A stretch of 43,803 nucleotides of DNA from Gp13-AA77 sp036521995 (GCA_036521995.1 DATDGR010000270.1:1-43803), one strand, 5' to 3'. Counted from the stretch's first letter, positions 8,598 through 18,016 are shown. Translations and numbers: made by a program. Notes: generated by a model not told the origin, from the letters alone.

Positions 8598-9818
8598 CTA
8601 CTGCAGTGTGTGGGACACTTGTTCCACCTGCCGCATAACCCGCAGCACGTTGCCACCCAGGATTTTCACCAGATCCTCTTCGCTATGACCGCGTCGCGCC
8701 AGTTCCCGGACGAGATCCGGAAGCTTCGAGCAATCCTCCATGCCGCTGGGAACCAGACCGGAGACGCCGTCGAAGTCTGACCCGAGGCCCACGTGGTCGA
8801 CCCCCGCCACCTGGACGGCGTGATCGATATGGTCCGCGATGCGACTGTAGCTCGGGATCGGCAAACCCGCATAATGCTTTTCGCTGATCTGCGATTCCTC
8901 AAGATAGCTCAGGCGTTTGCCCTCGCGAGCGCGCTCTTCCCTCGCCGCTTTGAGGTCGGCCTCGATAGCCGGCTCCACCTTCTTGTAGGCGTCGGCGAAG
9001 GTCTGGTCCAGGAAGCCATCGTAGAAGTTAATGTCCACCACCCCGCCGTTCTTGGCGACCGCCCGCAGCATATCGTCCGTCATGTTGCGAGGAGCGTTGC
9101 AGAGAGCGCGGCAGGAAGAGTGGGAGGCGATCACGGGCGCCTTGGAGGCGGCGACGGCAGCGTAGAAGGTGTCGTCGGAAACGTGCGAGATGTCCACCAT
9201 CATGCCGAGCCGGTTCATCCGTGCAATCACCTGACGTCCGAATTCGGAAAGGCCCTTCCAATGCGGCTGATCGCCCGAAGAGTCGCCGATCGCATCATTC
9301 TTGGTGTGGGTCAGGGTCATGTAACGTACGCCGAGGCGATAGTAGATGTCGAGCATGCGGGGATCGCCCTCAATAATATGGCCGCCTTCGACCCCCATTA
9401 GAATGGCGATCCTGCCCTGTTGATGGATGCGAACCACATCGTCCGCGGTGGCGGCAGGTTCGAGCGTATCGGAGTGGCGCGACACTTGGCTATCGACCAC
9501 ATCGATCAGGTCGAGCGCACGATGGATCAGGTCGTCTTTCGGCCAGCCCACGTCAACCCAGATCGACATGAACTCCGCGCCCAGATGGCCCGTCCGCGCC
9601 TTGGGTATGCTGATCATGAACGGACTCGCCGGGTCAGCCAGGTCGTAGTTCTCGTCCAGCATCATTTGAGGCGTATCGGCATGCGTGTCGATAATGATGG
9701 CGTGGGCCAGGGCGGCATCCGCTACTTTGGCCGACTCCGCCGGCGTCCGCCCCGCCGCCTGGGACCCCGCCGGGAAGGCCAGGAGGGCGGCGAGGAACAG
9801 GCTGGAAAGAATCCTCAT
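8598..9818 (-). CDS. Exported membrane dipeptidase (peptidase family M19)
   Basis: A 406-residue zinc dipeptidase related to renal dipeptidase. The family hydrolyses dipeptides, including D-amino-acid and L,D forms. A signal peptide is visible (MRILSSLFLAALLAFPAGSQA) without a lipobox Cys, so it should be free in the periplasm. Metal-binding and active-site motifs are IDTHADTPQ (HxD), GVEGGHIIEGD (bridging Glu), RYMTLTHTKND, VDISHVSDDTFYA, PVIASHSSCRALC and HVGLGSDFDGV. Length is typical for the family. No operon partner is close. Physiological substrates are not deducible from the context. Confidence 0.93.
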   Translation of the reverse strand: MRILSSLFLAALLAFPAGSQAAGRTPAESAKVADAALAHAIIIDTHADTPQMMLDENYDLADPASPFMISIPKARTGHLGAEFMSIWVDVGWPKDDLIHRALDLIDVVDSQVSRHSDTLEPAATADDVVRIHQQGRIAILMGVEGGHIIEGDPRMLDIYYRLGVRYMTLTHTKNDAIGDSSGDQPHWKGLSEFGRQVIARMNRLGMMVDISHVSDDTFYAAVAASKAPVIASHSSCRALCNAPRNMTDDMLRAVAKNGGVVDINFYDGFLDQTFADAYKKVEPAIEADLKAAREERAREGKRLSYLEESQISEKHYAGLPIPSYSRIADHIDHAVQVAGVDHVGLGSDFDGVSGLVPSGMEDCSKLPDLVRELARRGHSEEDLVKILGGNVLRVMRQVEQVSHTLQ

Positions 9819-9939
9819 AAGCTATTGAATGCGCTTGGGATCATTGGAACTTCAAGCTGTCGGGATAAATTTGTGCGTATTTGCCCCGATTTTGTCGAGG
9901 TTCAGCGTTTTGTGCCCTCGCTTTTGACCTAAGAGCCCT

Positions 9940-10053
9940 TTTATCAGACAGATGCTGGGTTTATTTCGATAAGTCACTTATTTTCATAGACATGCTGGGT
10001 TTCCGAAAATTCCAAAAATGGTATGTGATTTGTTTTCTTTAAGATGCTGGGTT
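9940..10053. repeat. Dispersed TGCTGGGTT-box repeat, copy 1 (plus an extra box)
   Basis: The box ATGCTGGGTT occurs three times, at 9952-9961, 9992-10001 and 10044-10053. The unit from TTTATCA (9940) to the second box (10001) aligns over its whole length with 33518-33578, with the two boxes 40 and 39 bases apart. The stretch between boxes contains CGATAA followed by TCAC in both copies. The third box has no recognisable matching flank. Function is unknown. Confidence 0.7.
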
Positions 10054-10610
10054 CGTTCGTACATAATTCGATTTTTTCCAGGCAGCGTTGGATTTCCAGG
10101 AATCATATCTCTAGTAACCCATTGATTGCAATAGACATCATAAGAACCCGACCCCTCGAGCGTCTCCAGCCGAAGAGAATCGAGACTCGGCGCCGAGTTG
10201 CCCACAGCGATAAGTGTACCACAGGTAAGAATTCTCGTCAAGCGCAGGTCCAACGCATCAGTGGCCCGGCGGCATAGGGCTTTGAGCGAAGCGAAGAGGC
10301 TGACGGCAAACTCTGCGAAGGGACTCACGGTAAACTCAGCGAAGGATCTGGCATTGCACGCAATCACGTGGTGGTTACGGCGCCCATACCGGGAATCAGG
10401 ACCCCAAGCTTACCCTTGGGTTCCGCAATTTGAGCAGTCCTATTGGCCATTTACTCGGATTCCTTTGTCATTTCCTTCCGGGTTGTAGGGTAGTTCGTTC
10501 GGCGTTGGTCAGGGTCTAGATGATGCGTGAACCCCCGCCCAATTGTAATTCATTTCACTCGTGCTCTCGACAAATCGACCTTCGTGCGGGTGCCAAGGCG
10601 GGGCAACGTT

Positions 10611-10619
10611 TGGTATACT
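10611..10619 (+). promoter_or_regulatory. Putative extended -10 promoter of the PP2C phosphatase gene
   Basis: TGGTATACT is an extended -10 box identical to that before the ROK kinase. Its predicted RNA start is only about 10 bases before the ATG at 10636, giving a very short leader without an evident Shine-Dalgarno sequence. Confidence 0.45.
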
Positions 10620-10635
10620 CTCGGGGCGATTCTCT

Positions 10636-12282
10636 ATGCCCATCAAAACAGCTCGTTTAGTTGTCCGTGACAACAGCGGAAATGAGCGCGAAGTGGACAT
10701 CGCGCGTTCACCGTTCAGCCTGGGACGCCAGGGTGATAACGACCTGGTATTGCTCGACAACCGTATTTCGCGCCGGCACGCCCGCATTCTGCAGGAGGAG
10801 GACGGCTATCGGATTGAGGACGCTTCCAGCCGGCACGGAACCTTCGTCAACGGCGAGCGCGTAACCCTGGTGCCGCTGAAGAGCGGAGACCAGATCGCCC
10901 TAGGCATCTCGGACGCGTACCGCCTGACTTTTGTCATTGAGGAGCCGGAGCTGCCGAACCTGCTGGAGCAGATCGGCAAGCCCGCCGATAGCCGCACCGG
11001 CGACCTGCAGCACCTCAGCATCCTGTTACGCATGGCGCAGGTGCTGAATCGCGCGCCGGGGCTGGAGGAAGTTCTCACCACGGTCGTCGATTCGGCCATC
11101 CGGCTGACGAAGGCCGAGCGCGGGCTCTTATTCTTAACGAATGAGGAGGACGATCTCCGCCTGCGCCTGGCCCGAAGCCGTGAAGGAGTGTATCTTCCCC
11201 TCGACAAGGCAGACTACTCCGCGGCGGTCGTGGACCGGGTGGTTCGCCTGCGGCGCGAAGAGATGGTGGTGGAAGACGGCACGGCGGGGGGCACGCCGCA
11301 AGAGACGGGCATCATGTCTCCTCAGGCGCGAGGCATTTGGGCCTTGCCCTTGCAAAAGCTGCCCGTAACGGATTCGAGCGGCGAAACCATCCGGCAAACG
11401 GTGCCCCAGCTTCTGGGCGTGCTGTATCTGGAAGCGCGGGTGCACGCGGCCTCGGTCACCGGACTTGACCGGCAGGTGCTGGAGACGCTGGCCGTGGAGG
11501 GCGCCACGGTGGTGGAAAACGCGCGGCTTTTCCGGCGGGCGCGGGAACAGGAACGAACACGGCACGAGATGTCGCTGGCCTCCGGCATCCAGCAGAGCCT
11601 GCTGCCCCGATCGTTGCCGCAGACTCCGCACTTCGAGCTTCATGCCCTCACCCGCCCTTGCCAGACTGTGGGCGGAGATTATTACGACGTGGTCGCTCTG
11701 CCCGGCGGCCGTTATGGGCTCACGGTAGCTGACGTTTCCGGCAAGGGCCTGCCGGCCGCCATGATGGCCGTGATGCTCCAGGGCGCCTTTGACGCCGTCG
11801 CCGCCGGCGACCCCGACCTCGAAGAACTTTTTCAGCGCGTCAACGATTACCTCTGCGAGCGCACACCCTCCGAGATGTACGCCACGCTGTTTTACGGGGT
11901 GCTCGACCCTGCCGGACGGTTCGACTTTGTGAACGCAGCCCATCCGGCGCCCGTGGTGCTGCGAGCAAGTGGCGAAGTGACCCTGCTGGGCTCCTCAAAC
12001 TTTCCCATCGGCATGTTTCCCGACGCCAAGTTCACGATGCAGAGCGCCCAGCTCGAGCCCGGTGATGAAGTGGTGATCTTTTCGGACGGCGTCACCGAGG
12101 CGCAGAACACCAGTCGGGATTTCTTCGGTGAGGCGCGCCTCAAGGAGTTTCTGGAAGCAGCGCCAGGGCTTCCCGTTCAAGAGATGTGCGGGCGGATCGT
12201 GGAGGCCGTCGAGAACTTTGCAGGCCTCGCTCCCCAGGCCGACGACATCACGGTAGTCCTGGTACGCTTCGGACCGCGCTGA
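10636..12282 (+). CDS. FHA-GAF-PP2C (SpoIIE/RsbU-type) serine phosphatase
   Basis: A 548-residue cytoplasmic signalling protein with three domains. The FHA domain (about residues 22-95) shows FSLGRQGDNDLVL, ISRRHA and SSRHGTFVNG, for binding phosphothreonine peptides. A GAF sensor domain covers about 120-305. A SpoIIE-type PP2C phosphatase follows from about 330, with GGDYYDVVAL and TVADVSGKGLPAAMMAVM carrying metal-binding aspartates, and SDGVTEAQN near the end. Proteins of this type usually dephosphorylate STAS-domain anti-anti-sigma factors in partner-switching cascades. No STAS or anti-sigma gene is adjacent, so the partner is elsewhere. ATG 10636 is preferred because it begins directly before the FHA domain. 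Confidence 0.93.
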   Translation: MPIKTARLVVRDNSGNEREVDIARSPFSLGRQGDNDLVLLDNRISRRHARILQEEDGYRIEDASSRHGTFVNGERVTLVPLKSGDQIALGISDAYRLTFVIEEPELPNLLEQIGKPADSRTGDLQHLSILLRMAQVLNRAPGLEEVLTTVVDSAIRLTKAERGLLFLTNEEDDLRLRLARSREGVYLPLDKADYSAAVVDRVVRLRREEMVVEDGTAGGTPQETGIMSPQARGIWALPLQKLPVTDSSGETIRQTVPQLLGVLYLEARVHAASVTGLDRQVLETLAVEGATVVENARLFRRAREQERTRHEMSLASGIQQSLLPRSLPQTPHFELHALTRPCQTVGGDYYDVVALPGGRYGLTVADVSGKGLPAAMMAVMLQGAFDAVAAGDPDLEELFQRVNDYLCERTPSEMYATLFYGVLDPAGRFDFVNAAHPAPVVLRASGEVTLLGSSNFPIGMFPDAKFTMQSAQLEPGDEVVIFSDGVTEAQNTSRDFFGEARLKEFLEAAPGLPVQEMCGRIVEAVENFAGLAPQADDITVVLVRFGPR

Positions 12283-12289
12283 ACGCTGG

Positions 12290-12994
12290 TCAGAGGCTGC
12301 TGAACAGCGTCCGCAGGCGCTCGAGAGGAATCTCCTCGAAGCTGCGCACCACCCGGTGGGCTCCCGTCTCACGCTCGAGCCGCTCCACCGAAAACGTCGA
12401 AGCGATGGCCACGCACTTCATCCCCGCGCGCAAAACGGCCTCGATGCCGATGAATGAGTCCTCGAACGCCACCGAACGCGACGGCTCCACGCCCAGGTGC
12501 TCTGCGGCCCGCAGATAGATCTCGGGATCGGGCTTGGGATGCGAGACCTCGTCGCCGCTCACCACGGTGCGGAAGTAGGGGGCAAGGCCCAGGGCGTCCA
12601 CCACGAAATCGACGTTCTTCGTCATAGCAGAGGACGCCACGGCCATGGGGATCTCTGCCTGGCTGCACTCGAGGATCAACGCCGCCGCGCCGGGAAGGGG
12701 CTTGGCGTGAGGACGAAAAGTCTCACGGAAGTTGGCTTCGAGCTCTTCGCTCCATTGCACCACCTGCTCGTCGGTCAGGCCCGGGCCCAGGAACATGCGC
12801 AGCGCGTTGTCATCTCGCTGGCCGAAAATCTGGGCGGGAAGCTTTTCCGGGTCGAAGGCAACGCCGTGTTGTGTGAGGAATTTCCGCCAGATCTGGAGAT
12901 GGAAAGGGTTGCTGTCGATCAGCACGCCGTCCATATCGAAGATGACGGCGTCAGGGGGACGTAACGCACGGGTGCTGGGGTTGACGATGTTCAA
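12290..12994 (-). CDS. HAD-superfamily sugar-phosphatase / beta-phosphoglucomutase-like hydrolase
   Basis: A 234-residue HAD hydrolase. Motif I is FDMDGVLIDSNPFH (nucleophile Asp and acid/base Asp), motif II is MAVASSAMTKN, motif III Lys is in HPKPDPEIYL, and motif IV is FEDSFIGIEAVLRAGM. The helical cap inserted after motif I and the SNPFH sequence are typical of the beta-phosphoglucomutase-like subfamily, which includes sugar phosphatases and phosphoglucomutases. Exact substrate cannot be read from sequence. Only a TTG (12992-12994) is available as the start, 21 bases after the polX stop on the same strand, so it is probably translated from a polX-led transcript. Confidence 0.88.
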   Translation of the reverse strand: MNIVNPSTRALRPPDAVIFDMDGVLIDSNPFHLQIWRKFLTQHGVAFDPEKLPAQIFGQRDDNALRMFLGPGLTDEQVVQWSEELEANFRETFRPHAKPLPGAAALILECSQAEIPMAVASSAMTKNVDFVVDALGLAPYFRTVVSGDEVSHPKPDPEIYLRAAEHLGVEPSRSVAFEDSFIGIEAVLRAGMKCVAIASTFSVERLERETGAHRVVRSFEEIPLERLRTLFSSL

Positions 12995-13015
12995 AGCTGC
13001 TCATTTCCGTGGGAT

Positions 13016-14758
13016 TCACTTCTGCGCTTCCGGCACCCGGCGCAAGGACTCCAGCAATTTCGCCGGCGGATAGGTATTGATCACGTCCTTCTTCTCCGTC
13101 CAGCCCCGACGCGCCGTGATAACGCCGTATCGCATGAGCCGGAAATGCTTCGGCTGGTGAGCGTCGGTGGAGATCACCACCTTCATACCTTTATCGTGGG
13201 CCAGCCGGGCGTGGCGGTCGCTGAGGTCGAGCCGCTCCGGGTTGGCGTTCACTTCCAGAATCACGCCGTGCCTCTGCGCCGACTCGAACACCTTTTCCAC
13301 GTCGAAGTTGAACGGATCCCGGCTCAAAATCCGGCGTCCGGTGGGGTGGCCGAGAATCCGTACGTAAGGGTTCTCGAGGGCCTTCAATAGGCGCGCCGTC
13401 ATCTCCTCGCCGGGCTGCGTCATCTTCGAATGGACGCTGGCCAGGACGATGTCGAACTGGGCCAACAACTCATCCGGATAGTCCAGGCTGCCGTTGCCGA
13501 GGATGTCCACCTCCGTCCCGGCCCAGATTTCGATTCCGCTCACTTTTTTCCCGGCCGCATGGATTCCCTTGATGTGGTCGCGGGCCCGCTTTTCGTCGAG
13601 ACCGTTGGCGATGGTGACGGCCTTGGAGTGATCGGTAATGAGAATGTAGCGGTAGCCGAGCTTCTTAGCCGCCGCCGCCATCTCCTCGATGCTGGTCTTG
13701 CCGTCCGAGGCCGTAGTGTGCATCTGCAGGTCGCCCCGCATGTCCTCGAGCTCCACCAGGTGCGGCAGCCTGCCCTCCTCAGCGGCCCCGATCTCGCCCA
13801 TGGCTTCGCGCAGCTCCGGGGGAATCCAGGGCAGTCCCAACCCCTGGTAGATTTCCTCCTCGGTGCGGCCGGCCACCGCGCGCTCGCCGCGAAAGAGGCC
13901 GTACTCACTCAGCTTCAGCCCCATGCGCTTGGCCCGATCGCGCAGGATAACGTTGTGCTCCTTCGACCCCGTGAAGTACTGCAGAGCGGCACCGTACGAC
14001 TCGGGCGGCAGAATACGAACGTCCACTTGCATGCCGCTCGTCAGCTTGAAACTGACCTTGTCGTCGCCCTTGACCAGAACGTCAGCCATCTCCGGGAACT
14101 TCAACAGGTGATCGCCGATCTTCTCCAGGCCCTGGCCGGTGACGAGCAGGTCGAGGTCACCCACGGTTTCGCGGCCGCGGCGGAGCGAGCCGGCGGGCGT
14201 GATCTGTTTCACGCCCTTGAATTCGCGGAGGTGGTTGGCGATCCGTTCGGCAGTTTCGTAAGCCACGTCCACGCGGAAGCGCCCGGTGGCCTTCTTCAGT
14301 CCTTCGAGCGCCTTGAGGATATTCTCCTCCGACTTGGCGCTCATTCCGGACAGCTCGCGCAGCTTCTGAGCACGGGCTGCGGCCTCGAGCTCGCCCAGAT
14401 TCTTGATCCCGAGTTCCTGGTAGAACAGGCGTACCTTTTGCGGCCCCACGGTCTGAATCTGCAGCAGATCGAGGAGTGATCGCGGGATCTTCTGGAGCTT
14501 CTCTTCGAGATACTGCAGCTTGCCGGTCTGGATGAGCTCGGCGATCTTGGCGGCCAGGTCTGCGCCCACGCCCGGAATGTCGGTGAGCTTGCGGTTCGGG
14601 TCGCTGGCCACTTCTTCCAGGCGCTGAGAATAGCCCTCGATGGAGCGCTTGGCGCGCTCGTAGGCCACGGCCTTGAACGCCCACTTGGGATCGTCCTGCA
14701 GGATGCGCAGAACGCTGGCGATTTCCTCGAAAACGGCGGCGATTTCGTAGTTTTCCAT
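13016..14758 (-). CDS. polX: DNA polymerase/3'-5' exonuclease PolX
   Basis: A 580-residue family X DNA polymerase fused to a PHP nuclease domain, involved in gap filling and base excision repair. The N-terminal 8-kDa-like and helix-hairpin-helix region includes LTDIPGVGADLAAKIAEL. The palm contains GSLRRGRETVGDLDLLVTG with the catalytic aspartates. The PHP domain starts near residue 340 with GDLQMHTTASDG, followed by ITDHSKAV, EVDILGNGSLDYPDE, ASVHS, LGHPTGR, EVNANPERLDL and STDAHQP, the metal-binding set. It is divergent from the histidine kinase and precedes the HAD gene, with which it probably forms an operon. Confidence 0.96.
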   Translation of the reverse strand: MENYEIAAVFEEIASVLRILQDDPKWAFKAVAYERAKRSIEGYSQRLEEVASDPNRKLTDIPGVGADLAAKIAELIQTGKLQYLEEKLQKIPRSLLDLLQIQTVGPQKVRLFYQELGIKNLGELEAAARAQKLRELSGMSAKSEENILKALEGLKKATGRFRVDVAYETAERIANHLREFKGVKQITPAGSLRRGRETVGDLDLLVTGQGLEKIGDHLLKFPEMADVLVKGDDKVSFKLTSGMQVDVRILPPESYGAALQYFTGSKEHNVILRDRAKRMGLKLSEYGLFRGERAVAGRTEEEIYQGLGLPWIPPELREAMGEIGAAEEGRLPHLVELEDMRGDLQMHTTASDGKTSIEEMAAAAKKLGYRYILITDHSKAVTIANGLDEKRARDHIKGIHAAGKKVSGIEIWAGTEVDILGNGSLDYPDELLAQFDIVLASVHSKMTQPGEEMTARLLKALENPYVRILGHPTGRRILSRDPFNFDVEKVFESAQRHGVILEVNANPERLDLSDRHARLAHDKGMKVVISTDAHQPKHFRLMRYGVITARRGWTEKKDVINTYPPAKLLESLRRVPEAQK

Positions 14759-14818
14759 CAGAATTGGGGACCCCGTGCCGGGCGGAGTCGGGCGGCGCTT
14801 TTTTTCCCCTAGGCCGGG

Positions 14819-14827
14819 TGTTAGAAT
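14819..14827 (+). promoter_or_regulatory. Putative extended -10 promoter of the histidine kinase gene
   Basis: TG-T-TAGAAT forms an extended -10 element. The predicted RNA start is only about 3 bases before the ATG at 14837, which would make the message essentially leaderless; GAAGAG directly before the ATG is too close to act well as a Shine-Dalgarno site. The assignment is by eye. Confidence 0.35.
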
Positions 14828-14836
14828 ACCGAAGAG

Positions 14837-16447
14837 ATGTTCCTAAGCCGCTTCGGACTCCAGACCAAGGTTATCATCATATTTGCGGTGGCGGTGGTTT
14901 CGGTGGTAGCGGTCTCCACCTACCTTGCCACGATCCTCACCCGCCAGGTGGTCGAAGAGGCCATTTACCGCAAGGCTCTGTCTCAGGCGCTGGCCACGGC
15001 CCATCAGCTTCTCAACGGACAGCAACTCGACAGCCCCGACAATCTTCTGGTTCGCCTGCGGCAGGTGCAGCGGGACTTTAAGGGCGTGGAACAGTGTGAC
15101 GTCTACCTGCACGATCCGGTGCACCGGCTAGTGGCCACAACCGACCCAGCCGGCCAGCACCTGGAGCTCGATGCCGTTGCCGAGATCGAAACCTACAATG
15201 AATTTGAGCGTCCCGGCGAGGACCAGATCACGGTTGAAACTCCCGACGGCCGCGACTGGATCATGTCTACTCCCATTCGCGATCAGCAGCGGGTGATCGG
15301 CTGCCTTAACCTGAGAGTCTCAAAAAGGAGCTCGAACGTCATCACCAATGGCCTCGTCTGGCGCAACGTGGTGCTGATGCTGGCGAGCCTGCTGGCCGTC
15401 ATGTTGGTCGTCCATGTTTTCTTCCTCTTCAACGTGCGCCGACCGGTGAAAGAGATGGTGCGGGTGATGGAGGCAGCCGAGGGGGGGGCGCTCGAAATCC
15501 GCGCGCATCAGCGTGAGGATCATGGCAGGGGCCAGGACGAGATCGCGCAGCTCGCCGTCCACCTCAACCAGATGCTCGAGCGCCTCGGGAATTTCAACAC
15601 CGAGCTCGGCCACAAGGTGGGTGAGGCCACAGTCGAGCTCGCCCGTCGCAACGAGGAGCTGACACGGATCAACGAAGAACTCTTCGAAACCCAGAAGAAC
15701 CTGGCGCGCTCCCAGCGGCTGGCCGTAGCCGGCCAGCTTGCCGCCAGCCTGGCCCATGAGATCGGCACGCCGCTCAACTCCATCTCCGGGCACGTGCAGC
15801 TGATGGCCCGGCGCAAGACGGGAGACGAAGCCACGGATCGCCGCCTCCAGATCATCGACAGCCAGATCGAGAACATCGTGCGTACGGTCAAGCAGCTTCT
15901 TTCCTGGACTCGCAAGTTCGATCTTCGTCTCGAACCCATCGACCTGGGGCGGGTCCTCGAAGAGGTGGTGCTGCTCTCTTCTCCAGCGCTGGAGTCACGG
16001 AAGATCCGGGTGAGGACGGCCTTCACCGGGGCGGCCCCCAGGATCTACGGCGACGCCGGGTACCTTCAGCAAGTCTTCCTAAATCTGATCAACAACAGCA
16101 TGGACGCCACGCCGCGGGGCGGCGAACTTCGAATCCGCCTAACCGGCGTCGACGCCGGCTCCGCGAGTTCCGAATCTCCGTCGGTGAAGGTGGAGGTGGA
16201 GGACACCGGGGAGGGAATCTCACCGGAGACGCTGCGCCACATCTTTGACCCCATGTTTACCACGAAGCTTATGGGAACAGGTGCCGGCCTTGGCCTCGCC
16301 ATCTGCAAGCAGATCGTCCAGCAGCATGGCGGAACCATCGAGGTAAGAAGCCACCTGCACGAAGGGACCTGCTTTCGCATCACCCTGCCTGTAGACTGCC
16401 GCGCGCGGACGGAGGCTCCGGTACCGCAGTTGACGCACTCGGCATGA
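14837..16447 (+). CDS. Membrane sensor histidine kinase (HAMP-HisKA-HATPase)
   Basis: A 536-residue sensor kinase. Two membrane segments (about residues 10-32 and 176-198) bracket an extracytoplasmic sensor region of about 140 residues. A HAMP linker and a long coiled coil (RRNEELTRINEELFETQKNL) lead to a HisKA domain with the phospho-acceptor His in SLAHEIGTPLNSI near residue 306. The ATPase domain has NLINNSMDATP (N box), EVEDTGEGIS (G1), and TTKLMGTGAGLGLAICKQIV (F/G2). The T/P motif after His and the sigma54 regulator 200 bases downstream make them a probable NtrB/AtoS-like pair. The stimulus is unknown. Confidence 0.94.
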   Translation: MFLSRFGLQTKVIIIFAVAVVSVVAVSTYLATILTRQVVEEAIYRKALSQALATAHQLLNGQQLDSPDNLLVRLRQVQRDFKGVEQCDVYLHDPVHRLVATTDPAGQHLELDAVAEIETYNEFERPGEDQITVETPDGRDWIMSTPIRDQQRVIGCLNLRVSKRSSNVITNGLVWRNVVLMLASLLAVMLVVHVFFLFNVRRPVKEMVRVMEAAEGGALEIRAHQREDHGRGQDEIAQLAVHLNQMLERLGNFNTELGHKVGEATVELARRNEELTRINEELFETQKNLARSQRLAVAGQLAASLAHEIGTPLNSISGHVQLMARRKTGDEATDRRLQIIDSQIENIVRTVKQLLSWTRKFDLRLEPIDLGRVLEEVVLLSSPALESRKIRVRTAFTGAAPRIYGDAGYLQQVFLNLINNSMDATPRGGELRIRLTGVDAGSASSESPSVKVEVEDTGEGISPETLRHIFDPMFTTKLMGTGAGLGLAICKQIVQQHGGTIEVRSHLHEGTCFRITLPVDCRARTEAPVPQLTHSA

Positions 16448-16648
16448 TTGCATTCGATTAGAACGTGAAGAAATACATGGGACCACAGCCCCTATATCCC
16501 TAGTATTATTAATGGGTTGGGCCGAGGCCAAAGGAAAGAGGGCGTCAGCAGTCGGAAAGCTTCAAGTTGAAGGTTGAGAGAATGGCGACCGAAGGGGCTT
16601 CGGGCTCCTGCAGACGAACCCGCCTCTGGGCGCGCTTGGGAATCAAAC

Positions 16649-18016
16649 ATGGCTGATTGGAATGCGAACATCCTGGTGGTCGATGATGACCAGTCGACGC
16701 GCGACCTGCTGCGCGAGGTTTTGAGCGAGGCAGGTTATCGGGTGGTGACTTCGGCGAGCGGCGAGGAAGCGCTCGAAGTGGGGGGTAAGGAGTCTTTTGA
16801 GGTCATTATCAGCGATATGAAACTGGGTCCGAACCTTGACGGCCTGGACGTCCTGCGCTCTTACAAAGCCATTCAGCCGGAGTCGGAGGTGATCCTCATC
16901 ACCGCCTTCGGCTCCATGGAAACAGCCATCGAAGCGGTGAAGGCGGGCGCGTTCGATTACCTTTCCAAACCCTTCAAGCTGGAGGAAGTGGTTCTGCTGG
17001 TGGAGCGCGCACTCGAAAACCGCAGCTTGGTGGCGGAAAACCGCAACCTGAAACGCCAACTCGGCAGCCAGGCCCAGATCACCACGCTGGTGGGGCGCAG
17101 TCCCGCCATGCTCGAGATTTACAAGAAGATTGCTATGGTGGCGGACTCGCGCTCCACGGTTCTGATTACGGGCGAGAGCGGGACGGGCAAGGAGTTGGTG
17201 GCCAAAGGCCTCCATTACAACAGCGCGCGTGCCAAGGAGCCCTTCGTAGCCGTCAACTGCGGGGCCATCACAGAGTCCCTGCTCGAGTCTGAGCTTTTTG
17301 GGCACATGCGGGGCTCGTTTACGGGCGCCTTCGAGAACAAGCGCGGGATTCTGGAGGAAGCTACCGGCGGCACGGTCTTTCTGGACGAAGTCTCGGAGAT
17401 GAGCCGGGGGCTGCAGGTCAAGCTGCTGCGTGCCATCGAGGAGCAGGAAGTGCGCCGAGTAGGAAGCGCCCAGAACGTGCGCATCGACGTGCGCTTCGTC
17501 GCCGCCACCAACCGGCCTTTGGATGAGCTGGTCAGACAGCACAAGTTTCGCGAAGACCTCTATTACCGCCTGCGAGTGGTGGAGATTGAGATTCCGCCGC
17601 TGCGCGACCGTTCGGAAGACATTCCCCTGCTGGTCGACCATTTCCTGAGGCGGCTGGGGCAGGAGCGCGGACAGTCGTACGCGTTCTCGCCGGAGGTTCT
17701 GGGCGCCCTGGTCGCTTACGGCTGGCCAGGCAACGTCCGCGAGCTCGAGAACACGCTCGAATCCGCTCTGGCGGTGAACCGCTCCGGGGTTCTGACGCCT
17801 GAGGATCTACCTCCCAAGCTGCGCCTGAGCGAACGTCCGCAGAGGGGAGCGGACGATCTCTATGCGGACCTGCCCTCCTTCGAGGAGCTCCGGAAGCGAT
17901 ACATCATGTACGCCTTGCGGCTCTGCGGCGCCAATAAGGCGAAGGCCGCCGATATCCTCGGAATCTCGCGCCGGACGCTTTACAATATGCTGGATAAGTT
18001 CAAGCTGCCCTATTGA
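16649..18016 (+). CDS. Sigma54-dependent response regulator (receiver-AAA+-Fis HTH)
   Basis: A 455-residue NtrC-family activator. The receiver domain has VVDDDQ and the phospho-acceptor Asp in IISDMKLG. The AAA+ domain (about 145-375) has GESGTGKELVAKGLH (Walker A), GSFTGAFENKRG (the sigma54-contact GAFTGA loop with Ser at position 2), GGTVFLDEVSEM (Walker B), an arginine-rich sensor region, and GWPGNVRELENTLE. A Fis-type helix-turn-helix ends the protein (KAKAADILGISRRTLYNMLDKF). It should activate RNA polymerase-sigma54 after phosphorylation by the upstream kinase. ATG 16649 is chosen because it opens the receiver; an in-frame 25-residue extension lacks similarity. Confidence 0.95.
   Translation: MADWNANILVVDDDQSTRDLLREVLSEAGYRVVTSASGEEALEVGGKESFEVIISDMKLGPNLDGLDVLRSYKAIQPESEVILITAFGSMETAIEAVKAGAFDYLSKPFKLEEVVLLVERALENRSLVAENRNLKRQLGSQAQITTLVGRSPAMLEIYKKIAMVADSRSTVLITGESGTGKELVAKGLHYNSARAKEPFVAVNCGAITESLLESELFGHMRGSFTGAFENKRGILEEATGGTVFLDEVSEMSRGLQVKLLRAIEEQEVRRVGSAQNVRIDVRFVAATNRPLDELVRQHKFREDLYYRLRVVEIEIPPLRDRSEDIPLLVDHFLRRLGQERGQSYAFSPEVLGALVAYGWPGNVRELENTLESALAVNRSGVLTPEDLPPKLRLSERPQRGADDLYADLPSFEELRKRYIMYALRLCGANKAKAADILGISRRTLYNMLDKFKLPY

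Larger units (their letters stand above)
9819..10635. other. 817-base intergenic region with dispersed and tandem repeats
   Basis: This is the largest gap in the window and lies between two divergent genes. It contains the TGCTGGGTT-box repeat (9940-10053), is less GC-rich there than its surroundings, and has an imperfect 24-base tandem duplication near 10301-10345 (GGCAAACTCTGCGAAGG then GGTAAACTCAGCGAAGG). The promoter of the PP2C phosphatase is at its right end. No protein-coding signal was convincing. Confidence 0.6.

Noticed and set aside
9984..10367. 127-codon minus-strand frame in the large intergenic gap
   Set aside because: Its SPFAEF-type repeats come from the 24-base DNA duplication and the rest crosses the TGCTGGGTT boxes; no domain and no ribosome site.
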